DNA of 64,000 nt, taken from JACKIC01 sp964543795. GTDB lineage: Bacteria; Planctomycetota; UBA1135; UBA2386. The translations under genes were made by a program, and so were the position numbers. This document shows, one piece after another, positions 26,292 to 34,003 of this stretch (positions are counted from its first letter, which is position 1; every line of letters begins with the position of its first letter). The stretch lies in contig CAZIZN010000013.1 in assembly GCA_964543795.1 (NCBI GenBank), positions 1 to 64,000 of the forward strand, in the 5' to 3' direction. The notes under the pieces are model-generated. The model was not told the DNA's origin and did not search any database. It saw nothing but the letters and a program-made list of their open reading frames with translations.

Positions 26292-27271
26292 TGGAGCCCC
26301 GCCGTCTCGGGCAGGCCGAGCATCAGGTTCATGTTCTGCAGCGCCTGTCCGGACGCCCCCTTGACGAGGTTGTCGATCGCCGACGTGATGACGACGAGCG
26401 GACCGCTCGCGGCGACGGCGACGTGGCATTCGTTGCCGAACTGCACGCAGCGCAGCTCCGGCTGGCCCTTGGCGTAGACGCGCACGAACGGTTCCGGGGC
26501 GTAGCGTTCGGCCAGGCAGAGCCGCAGGTCGTCGGCGGTGCGGCCGGCGGCAGGGGCGACGTAGATCGTCGACAGGATGCCGCGGAACGTCGGCAGCAGG
26601 TGCGGCGTGAAGACGATGCGCGAGGTGCCCGCCTCCTGCCAGATCTCGGGCGCGTGCCGGTGCGAGCCGACGCCGTACGCACAGAAGTTCTCGTGCACGT
26701 TGCCGAAGTGCGTGCGTTCGCTCGGCGCCTTGCCCGCACCCGAGGTGCCGCTCTTGCTGTCGGCGACGATCGGCGCCGCGGCGTCGAGCAGGCCTGCTCG
26801 CAGCAGCGGCAGCAGCGGCAGCAGGATCGAGGTCGGGTAGCAGCCCGGATTGGCGACGAGACGCGCGCCGGCGACCGCCTCGCGCGCATGCTCCGTGAGC
26901 CCGTAGACGGCCTCGGCGAGCAGCTGCGGTGCGGGGTGGGGGGCGCCGTAGGTGCGCGCGTACGTCGCCGGGTCGCGCAGCCGGAAGTCGGCGGACAGGT
27001 CGACGACCTTCCTGCCGCGGGCCAGCGCGGCCAGCGCGATCTCGCTGGCGGCGCCGTGCGGCGTGCAGAGGAACACGCCGTCGACCGCGTCGAGCCGCGC
27101 CAGGTCGAGCGGATCGATCGAGGGTTCGTGGGGGAAGGCGGGCGCTTCGGGCGCGGTGCCGGCGCGCGCGGTCATCGCGACGGTTGCGCGCAGGCCGGGG
27201 TGACGTGCGCACAGACGCAGCAGCTCGCGCCCCGTGTAGCCGGAGGCGCCGACGATCGCGACGTGCTTCAT
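26288..27271 (-). CDS. argC: N-acetyl-gamma-glutamyl-phosphate reductase
   Basis: NADPH-dependent reduction of acetylglutamyl phosphate to the semialdehyde. 327 residues. The Rossmann motif GASGYTGRELLRL is at the N-terminus, CTPHGAASE and VVDLSADFRL follow, and the catalytic cysteine lies in NPGCYPTSILLPLLPLL. HRHAPEI supplies the conserved histidine, and TPHLLPTFRGI is present. The ATG at 27271 overlaps the argR stop by 4 bases, so regulator and pathway genes are one transcription unit. Confidence 0.96.
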   Translation of the reverse strand: MKHVAIVGASGYTGRELLRLCARHPGLRATVAMTARAGTAPEAPAFPHEPSIDPLDLARLDAVDGVFLCTPHGAASEIALAALARGRKVVDLSADFRLRDPATYARTYGAPHPAPQLLAEAVYGLTEHAREAVAGARLVANPGCYPTSILLPLLPLLRAGLLDAAAPIVADSKSGTSGAGKAPSERTHFGNVHENFCAYGVGSHRHAPEIWQEAGTSRIVFTPHLLPTFRGILSTIYVAPAAGRTADDLRLCLAERYAPEPFVRVYAKGQPELRCVQFGNECHVAVAASGPLVVITSAIDNLVKGASGQALQNMNLMLGLPETAGLQ

Positions 27272-27738
27272 GACCGGGGCGGCTCCTGCAGGTCCGTGCG
27301 CAGCAGCTTGACGAGGCGGCGCGCCTTGCCGGCGTCGCGGCAGATCGCCAGCACCGTGTCGTCGCCGGCGATCGTGCCGATCAGTCCCGGCGGCGCGGCG
27401 TGGTCGAGTGCGAGGCCGAGCGGCTGTGCCGCCCCAGCCGGCGTGCGCAGCACGACGAGGTTCTGCGCCGGTTCGGCGCCGAGCAGCCAGGTGCGCGCCG
27501 CGAAGGCGAGTTCCTGCTGCGCCTGGGCGGGGGAGGCGATCACCGCGCCGGGCAGCTCGTAGCCGTCCTTGCCCTTGCGCACGCCGAGGTCGCGCAGGTC
27601 GCGCGACAGCGTCGCCTGGTTGACCTCGTGACCGGCAGCGGCCAGCTGTGCCTGCAGGTCCGCCTGGCTGCGCACGCGCTGCTTCTCGAGCAGGGCGACG
27701 ATGCGGCGGCGGCGGGCGTCACGGTCGGTCGATTGCAT
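27268..27738 (-). CDS. argR: Arginine repressor
   Basis: Hexameric arginine-sensing DNA-binding protein. 156 residues, normal for ArgR. The N-terminal winged helix includes RRRRIVALLEKQRVRSQADL and VNQATLSRDLRDLGVRK, the recognition region. The C-terminal oligomerisation and arginine-binding domain includes GLIGTIAGDDTVLAICRD, where the paired aspartates bind arginine. The start MQSTDRD at 27738 is chosen because upstream residues in the open frame are unlike ArgR, and because the ARG boxes overlap exactly this site. First gene of the operon, so probably self-repressed. Confidence 0.95.
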   Translation of the reverse strand: MQSTDRDARRRRIVALLEKQRVRSQADLQAQLAAAGHEVNQATLSRDLRDLGVRKGKDGYELPGAVIASPAQAQQELAFAARTWLLGAEPAQNLVVLRTPAGAAQPLGLALDHAAPPGLIGTIAGDDTVLAICRDAGKARRLVKLLRTDLQEPPRS

Positions 27739-27766
27739 ATTTATGCGTGAAGCGCATAAGTATGCA
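27734..27766 (-). promoter_or_regulatory. Pair of ARG-box operators at the argR start
   Basis: Two 12-bp palindromes, GCATA-TT-TATGC (27735-27746) and GCATA-AG-TATGC (27754-27765), have centres 19 bases apart. Together they form a 14-bp inverted repeat with one mismatch. They resemble the Bacillus/E. coli ARG-box core (TGCATA..TATGCA). The first covers the argR start codon; the second covers a possible -10 (CATACT on the minus strand). ArgR with arginine should block transcription of the whole operon here. Confidence 0.8.
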
Positions 27767-27864
27767 CAAGGCGTCCCGGCGCGCAAGGCCGTCGCGGAGG
27801 AAATTCGGCCCGGCGCCGCCCCGGGTCCACGCAGCGGGGCACCGCGGCGTCGCGCGACGGGGAC

Positions 27865-28620
27865 TCAGCGCGCCGGCGAGCGCGTCGCGAGATACCAGAC
27901 CGCACCGAGCCCCTCGTGCAGCGCGAGGCACGTGTCGCGCAGTCCCTTCCAGTGCGGCAGGAAGCTGCGCCAGTCCTCGATCGCGGGGCCGCGGAAGCCG
28001 GTCGGAGCGGGCACCACGTCGATGCCGTGCGCGCGGAAGCACCATGCAGCGCGCGGCATGTGCCAGGCGCTGGTGACGAGCAGGACCGTGCGCACGTCCG
28101 CGGCGCGCAGCAATTCGGCGGAGAACGCCGCATTCTCCCAGGTGTCCGCCGAGCGCGCCTCCGTCCAGCGCACGCGTGCGCCCAGTTCGTCGCGCACCGT
28201 GCGCGCCATGAGCTCGGCGATCGCCGGCAGGCCGGTGCCGACCGCGCCGCCGCTGGTCAGCAGCGGCAGGCCCGTGCGACGCTGCAGCGCGGCGGCGTAG
28301 CGCAGCCGCGAAAGGGTGGTGGGCCCGAGGTCGGCGCCCCCGTACTCGGCGGCCGCCCGATCGACGTCGGCGCTGAGCACGACGATCGCGCCCGCGGCCG
28401 GCAGCGCGCCCGTCGGGGGCAAGGCCGGGTCCCGCTGCAGCGCGCGGAGCAGCGCACCGCCGCACGCTGGCGCGGACAGGATCCAGAGCAGCGCCAGCGC
28501 ACCGACCTGCAGCGCGCGGCCGAGCCGAGGGCGTCCGCGCACGAGCAGCGTTCCGCCGAGGAAGACCCACAGCACGAGCGCGGGCGGCGTGACGAGCGTC
28601 TCGACGAGGCTCTGCAGCAT
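27865..28620 (-). CDS. YdcF/DUF218 family protein
   Basis: 251 residues. Two N-terminal membrane helices (TPPALVLWVFLGGTLLV and ALQVGALALLWILSAPACG) are followed by a DUF218 domain: AGAIVVLSADVDRA, LPLLTSGGAVGTG, ARSADTWENAAFSAELL and VLLVTSAWHMPRAAWCFR. The ENA and TSAWHMPRA motifs are diagnostic of the YdcF/SanA/ElyC group. The soluble domain is predicted outside the membrane, where ElyC and SanA affect cell-envelope integrity. The exact role here is unknown. The argR operon starts 127 bases downstream on the same strand with its own operator. Confidence 0.88.
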   Translation of the reverse strand: MLQSLVETLVTPPALVLWVFLGGTLLVRGRPRLGRALQVGALALLWILSAPACGGALLRALQRDPALPPTGALPAAGAIVVLSADVDRAAAEYGGADLGPTTLSRLRYAAALQRRTGLPLLTSGGAVGTGLPAIAELMARTVRDELGARVRWTEARSADTWENAAFSAELLRAADVRTVLLVTSAWHMPRAAWCFRAHGIDVVPAPTGFRGPAIEDWRSFLPHWKGLRDTCLALHEGLGAVWYLATRSPAR

Positions 28621-28718
28621 CGCCGCACCATACGCGGGCGGCAGCGAGCTTTGCCGCGCTCCTCACGGATCGCTCATCGACGGGTGCTCACCTGTCCGCG
28701 CTGATCCGAACGAATCCC

Positions 28719-30662
28719 ATGAACAACATTCTCGTCACGATCTCTCTCGGCTGCCTCGCCGCCCCCGCGGTCCCTGCGCAGCAACTGCCCCCGTCCTCGA
28801 CGCTGCCGCGCGGCGAAGTCCGTCTCAGCAGCGACCACATCGACGTCGGTGTGCACGGGTTCTCGAGCTGGCGCATCGCGGCACCCAAGGAGCGCCTGCC
28901 GGCCGGCCCCGCCGGCACGATGCCGACCGCGCAGGTCGCCTACGTCTGCTACATGGACAAGGACCTCGCCGGCCGCGACGTGCTCGCCTTCCGTCGCACG
29001 ATCGACGGCGGTTACACGTGGCAGGCGGCGCAGACCCTGCACACCACGGCCGTGGGCGAAGTGCTCAGCGGACCCGAGACGCGGCTCGTCGCCTTCGGCC
29101 ACGAGGTCTACGTGGTATGGGCGAGCAACGCCCAGAACCTCTCGACGACGCTGCGCCACGGCGTCTGGGCGATGGGCTCGGCGGACCAGGGCCAGACGTG
29201 GACGGCGCCCGCGCTGCTGTCGACCGGTGTGCTGACGAACCTCTACGACGTCGACGAGGTCAACGCCGCGGTGTCGCAGTCCGGAGCGGGCGGTCCTGGC
29301 TTCCTCAACGTCGTCTACGAGGCCGACTACGCGGTGCCCGCCTCGGGCATCGAGGACCTCTTCTTCGTGCAGGCGCAGATCGTGGGCAACACGCTCGCGA
29401 TCACGCAGCCCGAGACCCGCCTCAACCACGCCGCCCCGGCCGTCGTGCACGACGTCAACTTCACCGACATCGCCGCCCAGGGGCCGGTGATCCACGTCTG
29501 CTGGACCGACAACCGTTCGCTCGGCGGCACGCGCCAGTACGACTACTTCTCGATCACCTCGCGCGCCAACGGCGCCGACTTCGCGACCGCCGCCGAGTAC
29601 CGGCACACGCAGTTCGGTGCGCCGCTGTCGTGGGACGCGCCGCGGCGGCCCAGCGCGGCGATCGACCTGCCGAACGTCTACACCTTCATGGAGCACTCGC
29701 AGAACGGCCAGGACGACGTCTGGATGGACTGGTCGAGCGATCTCGGCGTCACGTGGGCGGTGACCGGCGTCGCGATCAACACCGCGACGCTGGGCAGCGC
29801 CGGTGACGTCGACGACTTCGACGTGGTGGCCCGCGACGGCCGCATCGCCGTGCTCTACGTCGACGACCGCCTGAACGGCACCAACAACAACGACAACAAC
29901 CAGGCGATCGTCGCCGTGAGCTACAACGCCGGCGCCGACTTCCAGAACGGCACGCACGTCGAGGTGCCGCTGAGCCAGCGCGATCCGAACCCGATCTTCG
30001 GCATCGACATGGTGGGCGACGTGGTCGCCGCGCTCTACGAGACGAACTGCGGCGGCAGCGAGGACTTCGCCGTGTCGCTGAGTTCGGACGGAGGCAGGTC
30101 GTTCACGCACCACGAGGTCTCGTCGCTCGGTGCGTGCGGCCTGCGCGCCAACACGACCGACGTCGACGATCCGCGCATGACGCTGACGCGGAACGGCGAC
30201 TGCCTGATGACGTGGATCGACGACCGCGGCATCCAGGGTCAGGGCCTCGGCAACAGCTTCAACTACGTCTACGCGACCGGCATCAAGTACCCGCAGCTGA
30301 TCGACCGCACGGCCAACCTGCAGGGACTGGTCTACCGGGACGATTCGCCGGCCGACGCCGGGGACCTCGTGCTCGTGGTGCTCTCCGGCACCGGCACCGC
30401 GGCGACGATGCTCGATCCGAACGGGTTCACGATGAACCTCGCCTTCGACTTCTGGACCTACGCGGCCATCGGCGGCGGCATGGCGTTGCCGCCCGGTCCG
30501 CCGAACCTCAACCTCGCCATCGTCTCGCCGAACGGCGACGCGGCGTTCCCGAACATCCCGAACGTAACGCAGCTGCTGGGCCTGCCGTTCTGGGCCGCGG
30601 CGTTGACGATCGACGGCACGCCGGCGTTCGGCAAGTTCACCGACCCGATCCGGTTCCAGTGA
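28719..30662 (+). CDS. Secreted protein with Asp-box (sialidase-fold) repeats
   Basis: 647 residues with a signal peptide (MNNILVTISLGCLAAPAVPA). At least four Asp-box motifs are visible: TIDGGYTWQ, SADQGQTWT, SSDLGVTWA and SSDGGRSFT. These turns hold together six-bladed beta propellers of the sialidase/BNR type. I do not see the arginine triad and tyrosine that would support sialidase activity, so it may be a non-catalytic propeller or act on another substrate. The last 120 residues (after IDRTANLQG) form a separate beta-rich domain. It is monocistronic and ends at a strong hairpin. Confidence 0.8.
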   Translation: MNNILVTISLGCLAAPAVPAQQLPPSSTLPRGEVRLSSDHIDVGVHGFSSWRIAAPKERLPAGPAGTMPTAQVAYVCYMDKDLAGRDVLAFRRTIDGGYTWQAAQTLHTTAVGEVLSGPETRLVAFGHEVYVVWASNAQNLSTTLRHGVWAMGSADQGQTWTAPALLSTGVLTNLYDVDEVNAAVSQSGAGGPGFLNVVYEADYAVPASGIEDLFFVQAQIVGNTLAITQPETRLNHAAPAVVHDVNFTDIAAQGPVIHVCWTDNRSLGGTRQYDYFSITSRANGADFATAAEYRHTQFGAPLSWDAPRRPSAAIDLPNVYTFMEHSQNGQDDVWMDWSSDLGVTWAVTGVAINTATLGSAGDVDDFDVVARDGRIAVLYVDDRLNGTNNNDNNQAIVAVSYNAGADFQNGTHVEVPLSQRDPNPIFGIDMVGDVVAALYETNCGGSEDFAVSLSSDGGRSFTHHEVSSLGACGLRANTTDVDDPRMTLTRNGDCLMTWIDDRGIQGQGLGNSFNYVYATGIKYPQLIDRTANLQGLVYRDDSPADAGDLVLVVLSGTGTAATMLDPNGFTMNLAFDFWTYAAIGGGMALPPGPPNLNLAIVSPNGDAAFPNIPNVTQLLGLPFWAAALTIDGTPAFGKFTDPIRFQ

Positions 30663-30677
30663 GTCCCGCGCGCCGCG

Positions 30678-30706
30678 CCCGGCCTGCGGCCTTCGCCGCG
30701 GCCGGG
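30678..30706 (+). terminator. Strong hairpin between convergent genes
   Basis: CCCGGCC, one bulged T, GCGGC, loop CTTC, GCCGC, GGCCGGG: twelve paired bases beginning 16 bases after the stop at 30662. An outer pairing AGTCCCG/CGGGACT is also possible. No U-tract, so factor-independent action is uncertain. It could serve both converging genes. Confidence 0.55.
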
Positions 30707-30719
30707 ACTGCGCCGCGGA

Positions 30720-31307
30720 TCACTTCTTGGCGATGTGGATCGCGAGCGGGGCCGTGAGCTTGTGTTTGCCCCAGGCCATCTCGAACGAACCCTTGCTCGG
30801 GTCCTCGGTGTTGGCGCTGAGCTTCATGCTCAGCTTCTCGACGACGGCGTCGGCGACGTCCTTGTGCAGTTCGAGCGGCGCCACGAAGTCCGGGGTCCAT
30901 TCCTGCGGGCCCCAGGGCATCTGGCCCTTCTTCATCGCCTTGGCGGCGTCGATGCCGGCGAGCGCGAACTTGCCGTCCTGGTCGCAGGCGATCGACAGCA
31001 CGTAGCTGCCGGCCTCGATCTTGGCGCCGCCGATCTCGACGTCGACGGTCGTGGTGAACGTCGTCCACCAGTCCTTGCCGAGGCGGTTCTTCTTGCCCTT
31101 GAGCTTGTCGAGCATCGCGTCGTACTCGGCCTTCCACTGGGGCTGGCCGTAGACGAGGGACATGCCGGCCATGAGGTCCTCGCCGAACAGGATGATCGTG
31201 GAGGCGGCGCGTTCGCCCTGGCCGCCGAAGACCTGGATCTTCTGGGCGGCGGCGGGCAGGGCGAGGCAGACGGTGGCGGCGAGTGTGGCGAGGAAGGGAA
31301 GGCGCAT
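30720..31307 (-). CDS. Secreted DUF2911 protein
   Basis: 195 residues with a signal peptide (MRLPFLATLAATVCLALPAAAQ). The rest matches the DUF2911 pattern: an early VYGQPQWK, TFTTTVDVEIGG, AGSYVLSIACDQDGKFAL, and MAWGKHKLTAPLAI at the end. The fold is probably a beta sandwich; the function of the family is not established. A Shine-Dalgarno-like AGGAG sits 11 bases before the ATG, and a good promoter match lies further up. Single-gene unit converging with the Asp-box gene. Confidence 0.85.
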   Translation of the reverse strand: MRLPFLATLAATVCLALPAAAQKIQVFGGQGERAASTIILFGEDLMAGMSLVYGQPQWKAEYDAMLDKLKGKKNRLGKDWWTTFTTTVDVEIGGAKIEAGSYVLSIACDQDGKFALAGIDAAKAMKKGQMPWGPQEWTPDFVAPLELHKDVADAVVEKLSMKLSANTEDPSKGSFEMAWGKHKLTAPLAIHIAKK

Positions 31308-31360
31308 GGGAATCGGTGCTCCTGGAGTGGGGAATGCGCGTCGGTGCGACGCGAGCGCCG

Positions 31361-31389
31361 AGGTTAGGTCGGCCGGCGTGCGAACACAA
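31361..31389 (-). promoter_or_regulatory. Sigma70-like promoter of the DUF2911 gene
   Basis: On the minus strand TTGTGT (31389-31384), a 17-base spacer, and TAACCT (31366-31361). The -10 lies 59 bases before the ATG at 31307. It is the only place in the window where both boxes and ideal spacing coincide clearly. Confidence 0.5.
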
Positions 31390-31427
31390 AATCGGCTCTG
31401 GCAGCGACGTGGCCCGGGCTGCTCGGG

Positions 31428-32681
31428 TCAGGGTGCCAGCAACTCGCGCAGTTGCGCGAGCACGTAGTCGACTTCCTCCGCGGTGTTGTAGTGCAGGAGG
31501 CCGAGCCGCAGCACACCGTCGGGTTCGAGCCCCAGCGCCGCGGTCAGCGCCAGCGCATAGCTGTTGCCGGCCCAGCAGTGCACGTGCCGCTCGGCCAGGG
31601 CGCGTGCGAGGTCGTGCGGTCGCATCGCGGCGTGCGTGAAGGAGACCGTCGGGCAGCGTTCCCGGACGCGGTCGGGTTCGCGGCGGCCGACGACGTGCAC
31701 GCCGTCGATCGCAGCCAGGCCGGCCAACAACCGTGCACCCAACCCGGCCTCGTGGTCGGCGATCGCCGCGAAGGCCGCGTCGAGCGCGCGGCGTCGCGAA
31801 CTCGGCGGTTCGGCCGCGCACTCGCGGCCGAGCTCCGCGAGGTAGTCGATCGCTGCGAGCGTGCCGGCGAGGCCTTCGAAGTTGGCCGTGCCCGTCTGCC
31901 ACTTCTCGGCGCCGTGCGCCGCCGAGGGGCGGACCTTGTAGGCCTCGCTCTCCTCGAGCAGCGCGCGGCGGCCCCAGAGCACGCCCACGTGCGGCCCGAA
32001 GAACTTGTAGGCGGAGCAGGCGACGAAGTCCGCCTGCCAGGCGCGCACGTCCAGGCGCAGGTGTGGGGCGTAGTGCACGGCGTCGACGAAGGTCAGCGCG
32101 CCGTGGTGGGCCGCCAGCTCGGCGACCTCGGCGACGGGGTGGATCGTGCCACTGAGGTTGCTCGCAGCACCGACCGCGACGAGGCGCGTCTTCGGCCCGA
32201 TCTTGCGCGCCGCGTCGTCGAGATCGAGCGACGCGTCGGGCCGCACGGCGATGCGCTGCACGACGCAACCCGCGTCGCGCGCGGCGAGCGCCCACGGCAT
32301 CACGTTCGCGTCGTGGTCGCTGTCGGTCACGACGACCTCTTCGCCGTGGCGCCAGGTCCGCGCCAGCGCGCGCGAGAGGTGGAACGTCAGCGTCGTCATG
32401 TTGGCGCCGAACACGACCTCCTCCGGGTCGTCCGCGCCGAGCAGGTCCACGACCGCCCGACGCGCGGCGTCGACCATCGCGTCGGTCGCCTGCGAGGTCG
32501 CGAAGACGCCGCCGTGGTTGGCGTTCAGGAACAGCAGGTAGTGGTTCATCGCGTCGGCGACGGCGCGCGGCACCTGGCTGCCGGCGGGACCGTCGAAGAA
32601 CACCGCCGCGCGGTCGGCTTCGCGGCGCAGCAGGCCAGGGAAGCGGCGGCGGACGGCGGCGACGTCGAAGGGGCGGTGCAT
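31428..32681 (-). CDS. Class V aminotransferase, cysteine-desulfurase-like
   Basis: 417 residues of the PLP-dependent NifS/IscS-like fold. The start MHRPFDVAAVRRRFPGL matches the subgroup often annotated as cysteine desulfurase family protein. FFDGPAGSQVP, TTLTFHLSRALAR, VVTDSDHDANVMPW and FVDAVHYAPH come next. The PLP lysine lies in CSAYKFFGPHVGVLWG. The catalytic Cys loop typical of IscS is not obvious, so desulfurase activity is doubtful; a related lyase or desulfhydrase role is possible. It is alone on its strand, with no Fe-S assembly genes nearby. Confidence 0.85.
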   Translation of the reverse strand: MHRPFDVAAVRRRFPGLLRREADRAAVFFDGPAGSQVPRAVADAMNHYLLFLNANHGGVFATSQATDAMVDAARRAVVDLLGADDPEEVVFGANMTTLTFHLSRALARTWRHGEEVVVTDSDHDANVMPWALAARDAGCVVQRIAVRPDASLDLDDAARKIGPKTRLVAVGAASNLSGTIHPVAEVAELAAHHGALTFVDAVHYAPHLRLDVRAWQADFVACSAYKFFGPHVGVLWGRRALLEESEAYKVRPSAAHGAEKWQTGTANFEGLAGTLAAIDYLAELGRECAAEPPSSRRRALDAAFAAIADHEAGLGARLLAGLAAIDGVHVVGRREPDRVRERCPTVSFTHAAMRPHDLARALAERHVHCWAGNSYALALTAALGLEPDGVLRLGLLHYNTAEEVDYVLAQLRELLAP

Positions 32682-32840
32682 GCCGGCAGGGTAGCGGCGC
32701 GGGCCGGCCGACCAAGCTGCACCGCCTACGTCGCTTGTCCCGGCCGGCTGCGCAGTGCGGGGCGGCCCCGCCAGGAACCCGGCCGAGGTAACCTCGCCCA
32801 CTCTTCCACCGCAGTTCGCAGTTCGACCAGGAGATCGACC

Positions 32841-33824
32841 ATGGCCACGAAGAAATGGTTCGTCCGGATCGGCGACGAAGAAATGGGGCCGCTGGGGCCG
32901 CGCGGCATGCGCAAGCTCGTGCACGAAGGCCGGATCGCCGCCGGCACGCTGGTGCGGCGCGAGGACCACGCCGAACCGACGGCGGCCGAACACGTGCGTG
33001 GGCTGCTGCCGGCGCCGCCCGCGAGCGCGCCGCACGGCGCCGGCTACCGAGAGACGGGTGGGGTACCCGCCGGTCCGGAGCCGGCCGCCCACCGTGTGCA
33101 CCATCCACCGCAGCCGAAGATCCACGGCCCCTACACCTCGCTGCGCGGGCTCGGCGGGGCCACGGCCGCGGCCCTCGCCCTGTTCGCGTTGCTCGGTGCG
33201 CTCGGCGTGCGCGCGGGCATGGGCCAGCTGCAGCTCGCGGCGATCGTCGCGGGCGGGGCAGAACCCGATGCGGCGGCCGCGGTCGTACCGTTGCTCGGCC
33301 TCGGCGTGTGGGCGGTGCTGGCGCTGGTCGCGGTCGGCGGTCTGTTCGTGTGGTGGCTCTGGACCGCCCGCGTCAACCTGCCGCACCTCATCCTCGCGCA
33401 TCCTCACTACGCGCCGTCGATCGCGATCGCCGCGTGGTTCCTGCCGTTCGTCAATCTCGTGCAGCCGTTCGCCGTCGTGCGCGAGGTCGACCGCCTCAGC
33501 GCCGAAGCCGACGCGGACGGCGACGCGCGCGTCACCGACAACATCGGGCTCCTGCTCCCTTGGTGGGTGAGCGCGGTGGTCGGCACGGTGCTGGCGCTCA
33601 CCTACACGCTCGTCGGCAAGGGCACGCAGGCGGAGTTGATGGTGGCCGGGTGGATCCATGTCGCCGCCGGGGCCGCGACGGTGCTCGCCGGCGTGCTGGC
33701 CGCCGCGATCGTGCTGCGCATCACGCGCAACCAGGAACGTGCGCACGAACGGCATCCGGATCCGGTCGCGCTGCATCGCGAGTACCGGCGGCACACCCGC
33801 GCCGTCGCCGATGCCGCCTCGTGA
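32841..33824 (+). CDS. GYF_2 domain and DUF4328 membrane protein
   Basis: 327 residues. An N-terminal GYF_2 domain (about 1-55: KKWFVRIGDEEMGPLGPRGM, then LVHEGRIAAGTLVRRED) is a small binding module common in Planctomycetota and Bacteroidota. A Pro-rich linker leads to four membrane helices with the DUF4328 pattern: VWWLWTARVNL, then IAIAAWFLPFVNLVQPFAVVRE. The ATG at 32841 has AGGAG 7 bases upstream (32830-32834 region). A TAACCT -10-like box is 52 bases upstream. Cellular role unknown; it probably senses or recruits partners at the membrane. Confidence 0.85.
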   Translation: MATKKWFVRIGDEEMGPLGPRGMRKLVHEGRIAAGTLVRREDHAEPTAAEHVRGLLPAPPASAPHGAGYRETGGVPAGPEPAAHRVHHPPQPKIHGPYTSLRGLGGATAAALALFALLGALGVRAGMGQLQLAAIVAGGAEPDAAAAVVPLLGLGVWAVLALVAVGGLFVWWLWTARVNLPHLILAHPHYAPSIAIAAWFLPFVNLVQPFAVVREVDRLSAEADADGDARVTDNIGLLLPWWVSAVVGTVLALTYTLVGKGTQAELMVAGWIHVAAGAATVLAGVLAAAIVLRITRNQERAHERHPDPVALHREYRRHTRAVADAAS

Positions 33825-34003
33825 ACCGGGCCGGTCCGGCGCGGCCGGGCCGCAAGGACCGCGGCGGCGGACGCTCGCCGGAGGCGACCGGGGCGGTTAC
33901 GCGTCGCCAGCGTGGCTCGTCGGCACCCTCCGGCCAGGGCGCCATGGCCGGCGGCGGTGGCCGGCGCTACCGTGCTCGCCCCTGAAACCCGAGGCACGCC
34001 GCG

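Noticed and set aside
28719..30662. Calling the Asp-box protein a sialidase
   Set aside because: Asp boxes define the propeller fold, but the arginine triad and nucleophilic tyrosine cannot be identified.
31428..32681. Naming the class V aminotransferase IscS or SufS
   Set aside because: No iron-sulfur assembly genes nearby and the catalytic cysteine loop is not recognisable; only the fold-level family is supported.
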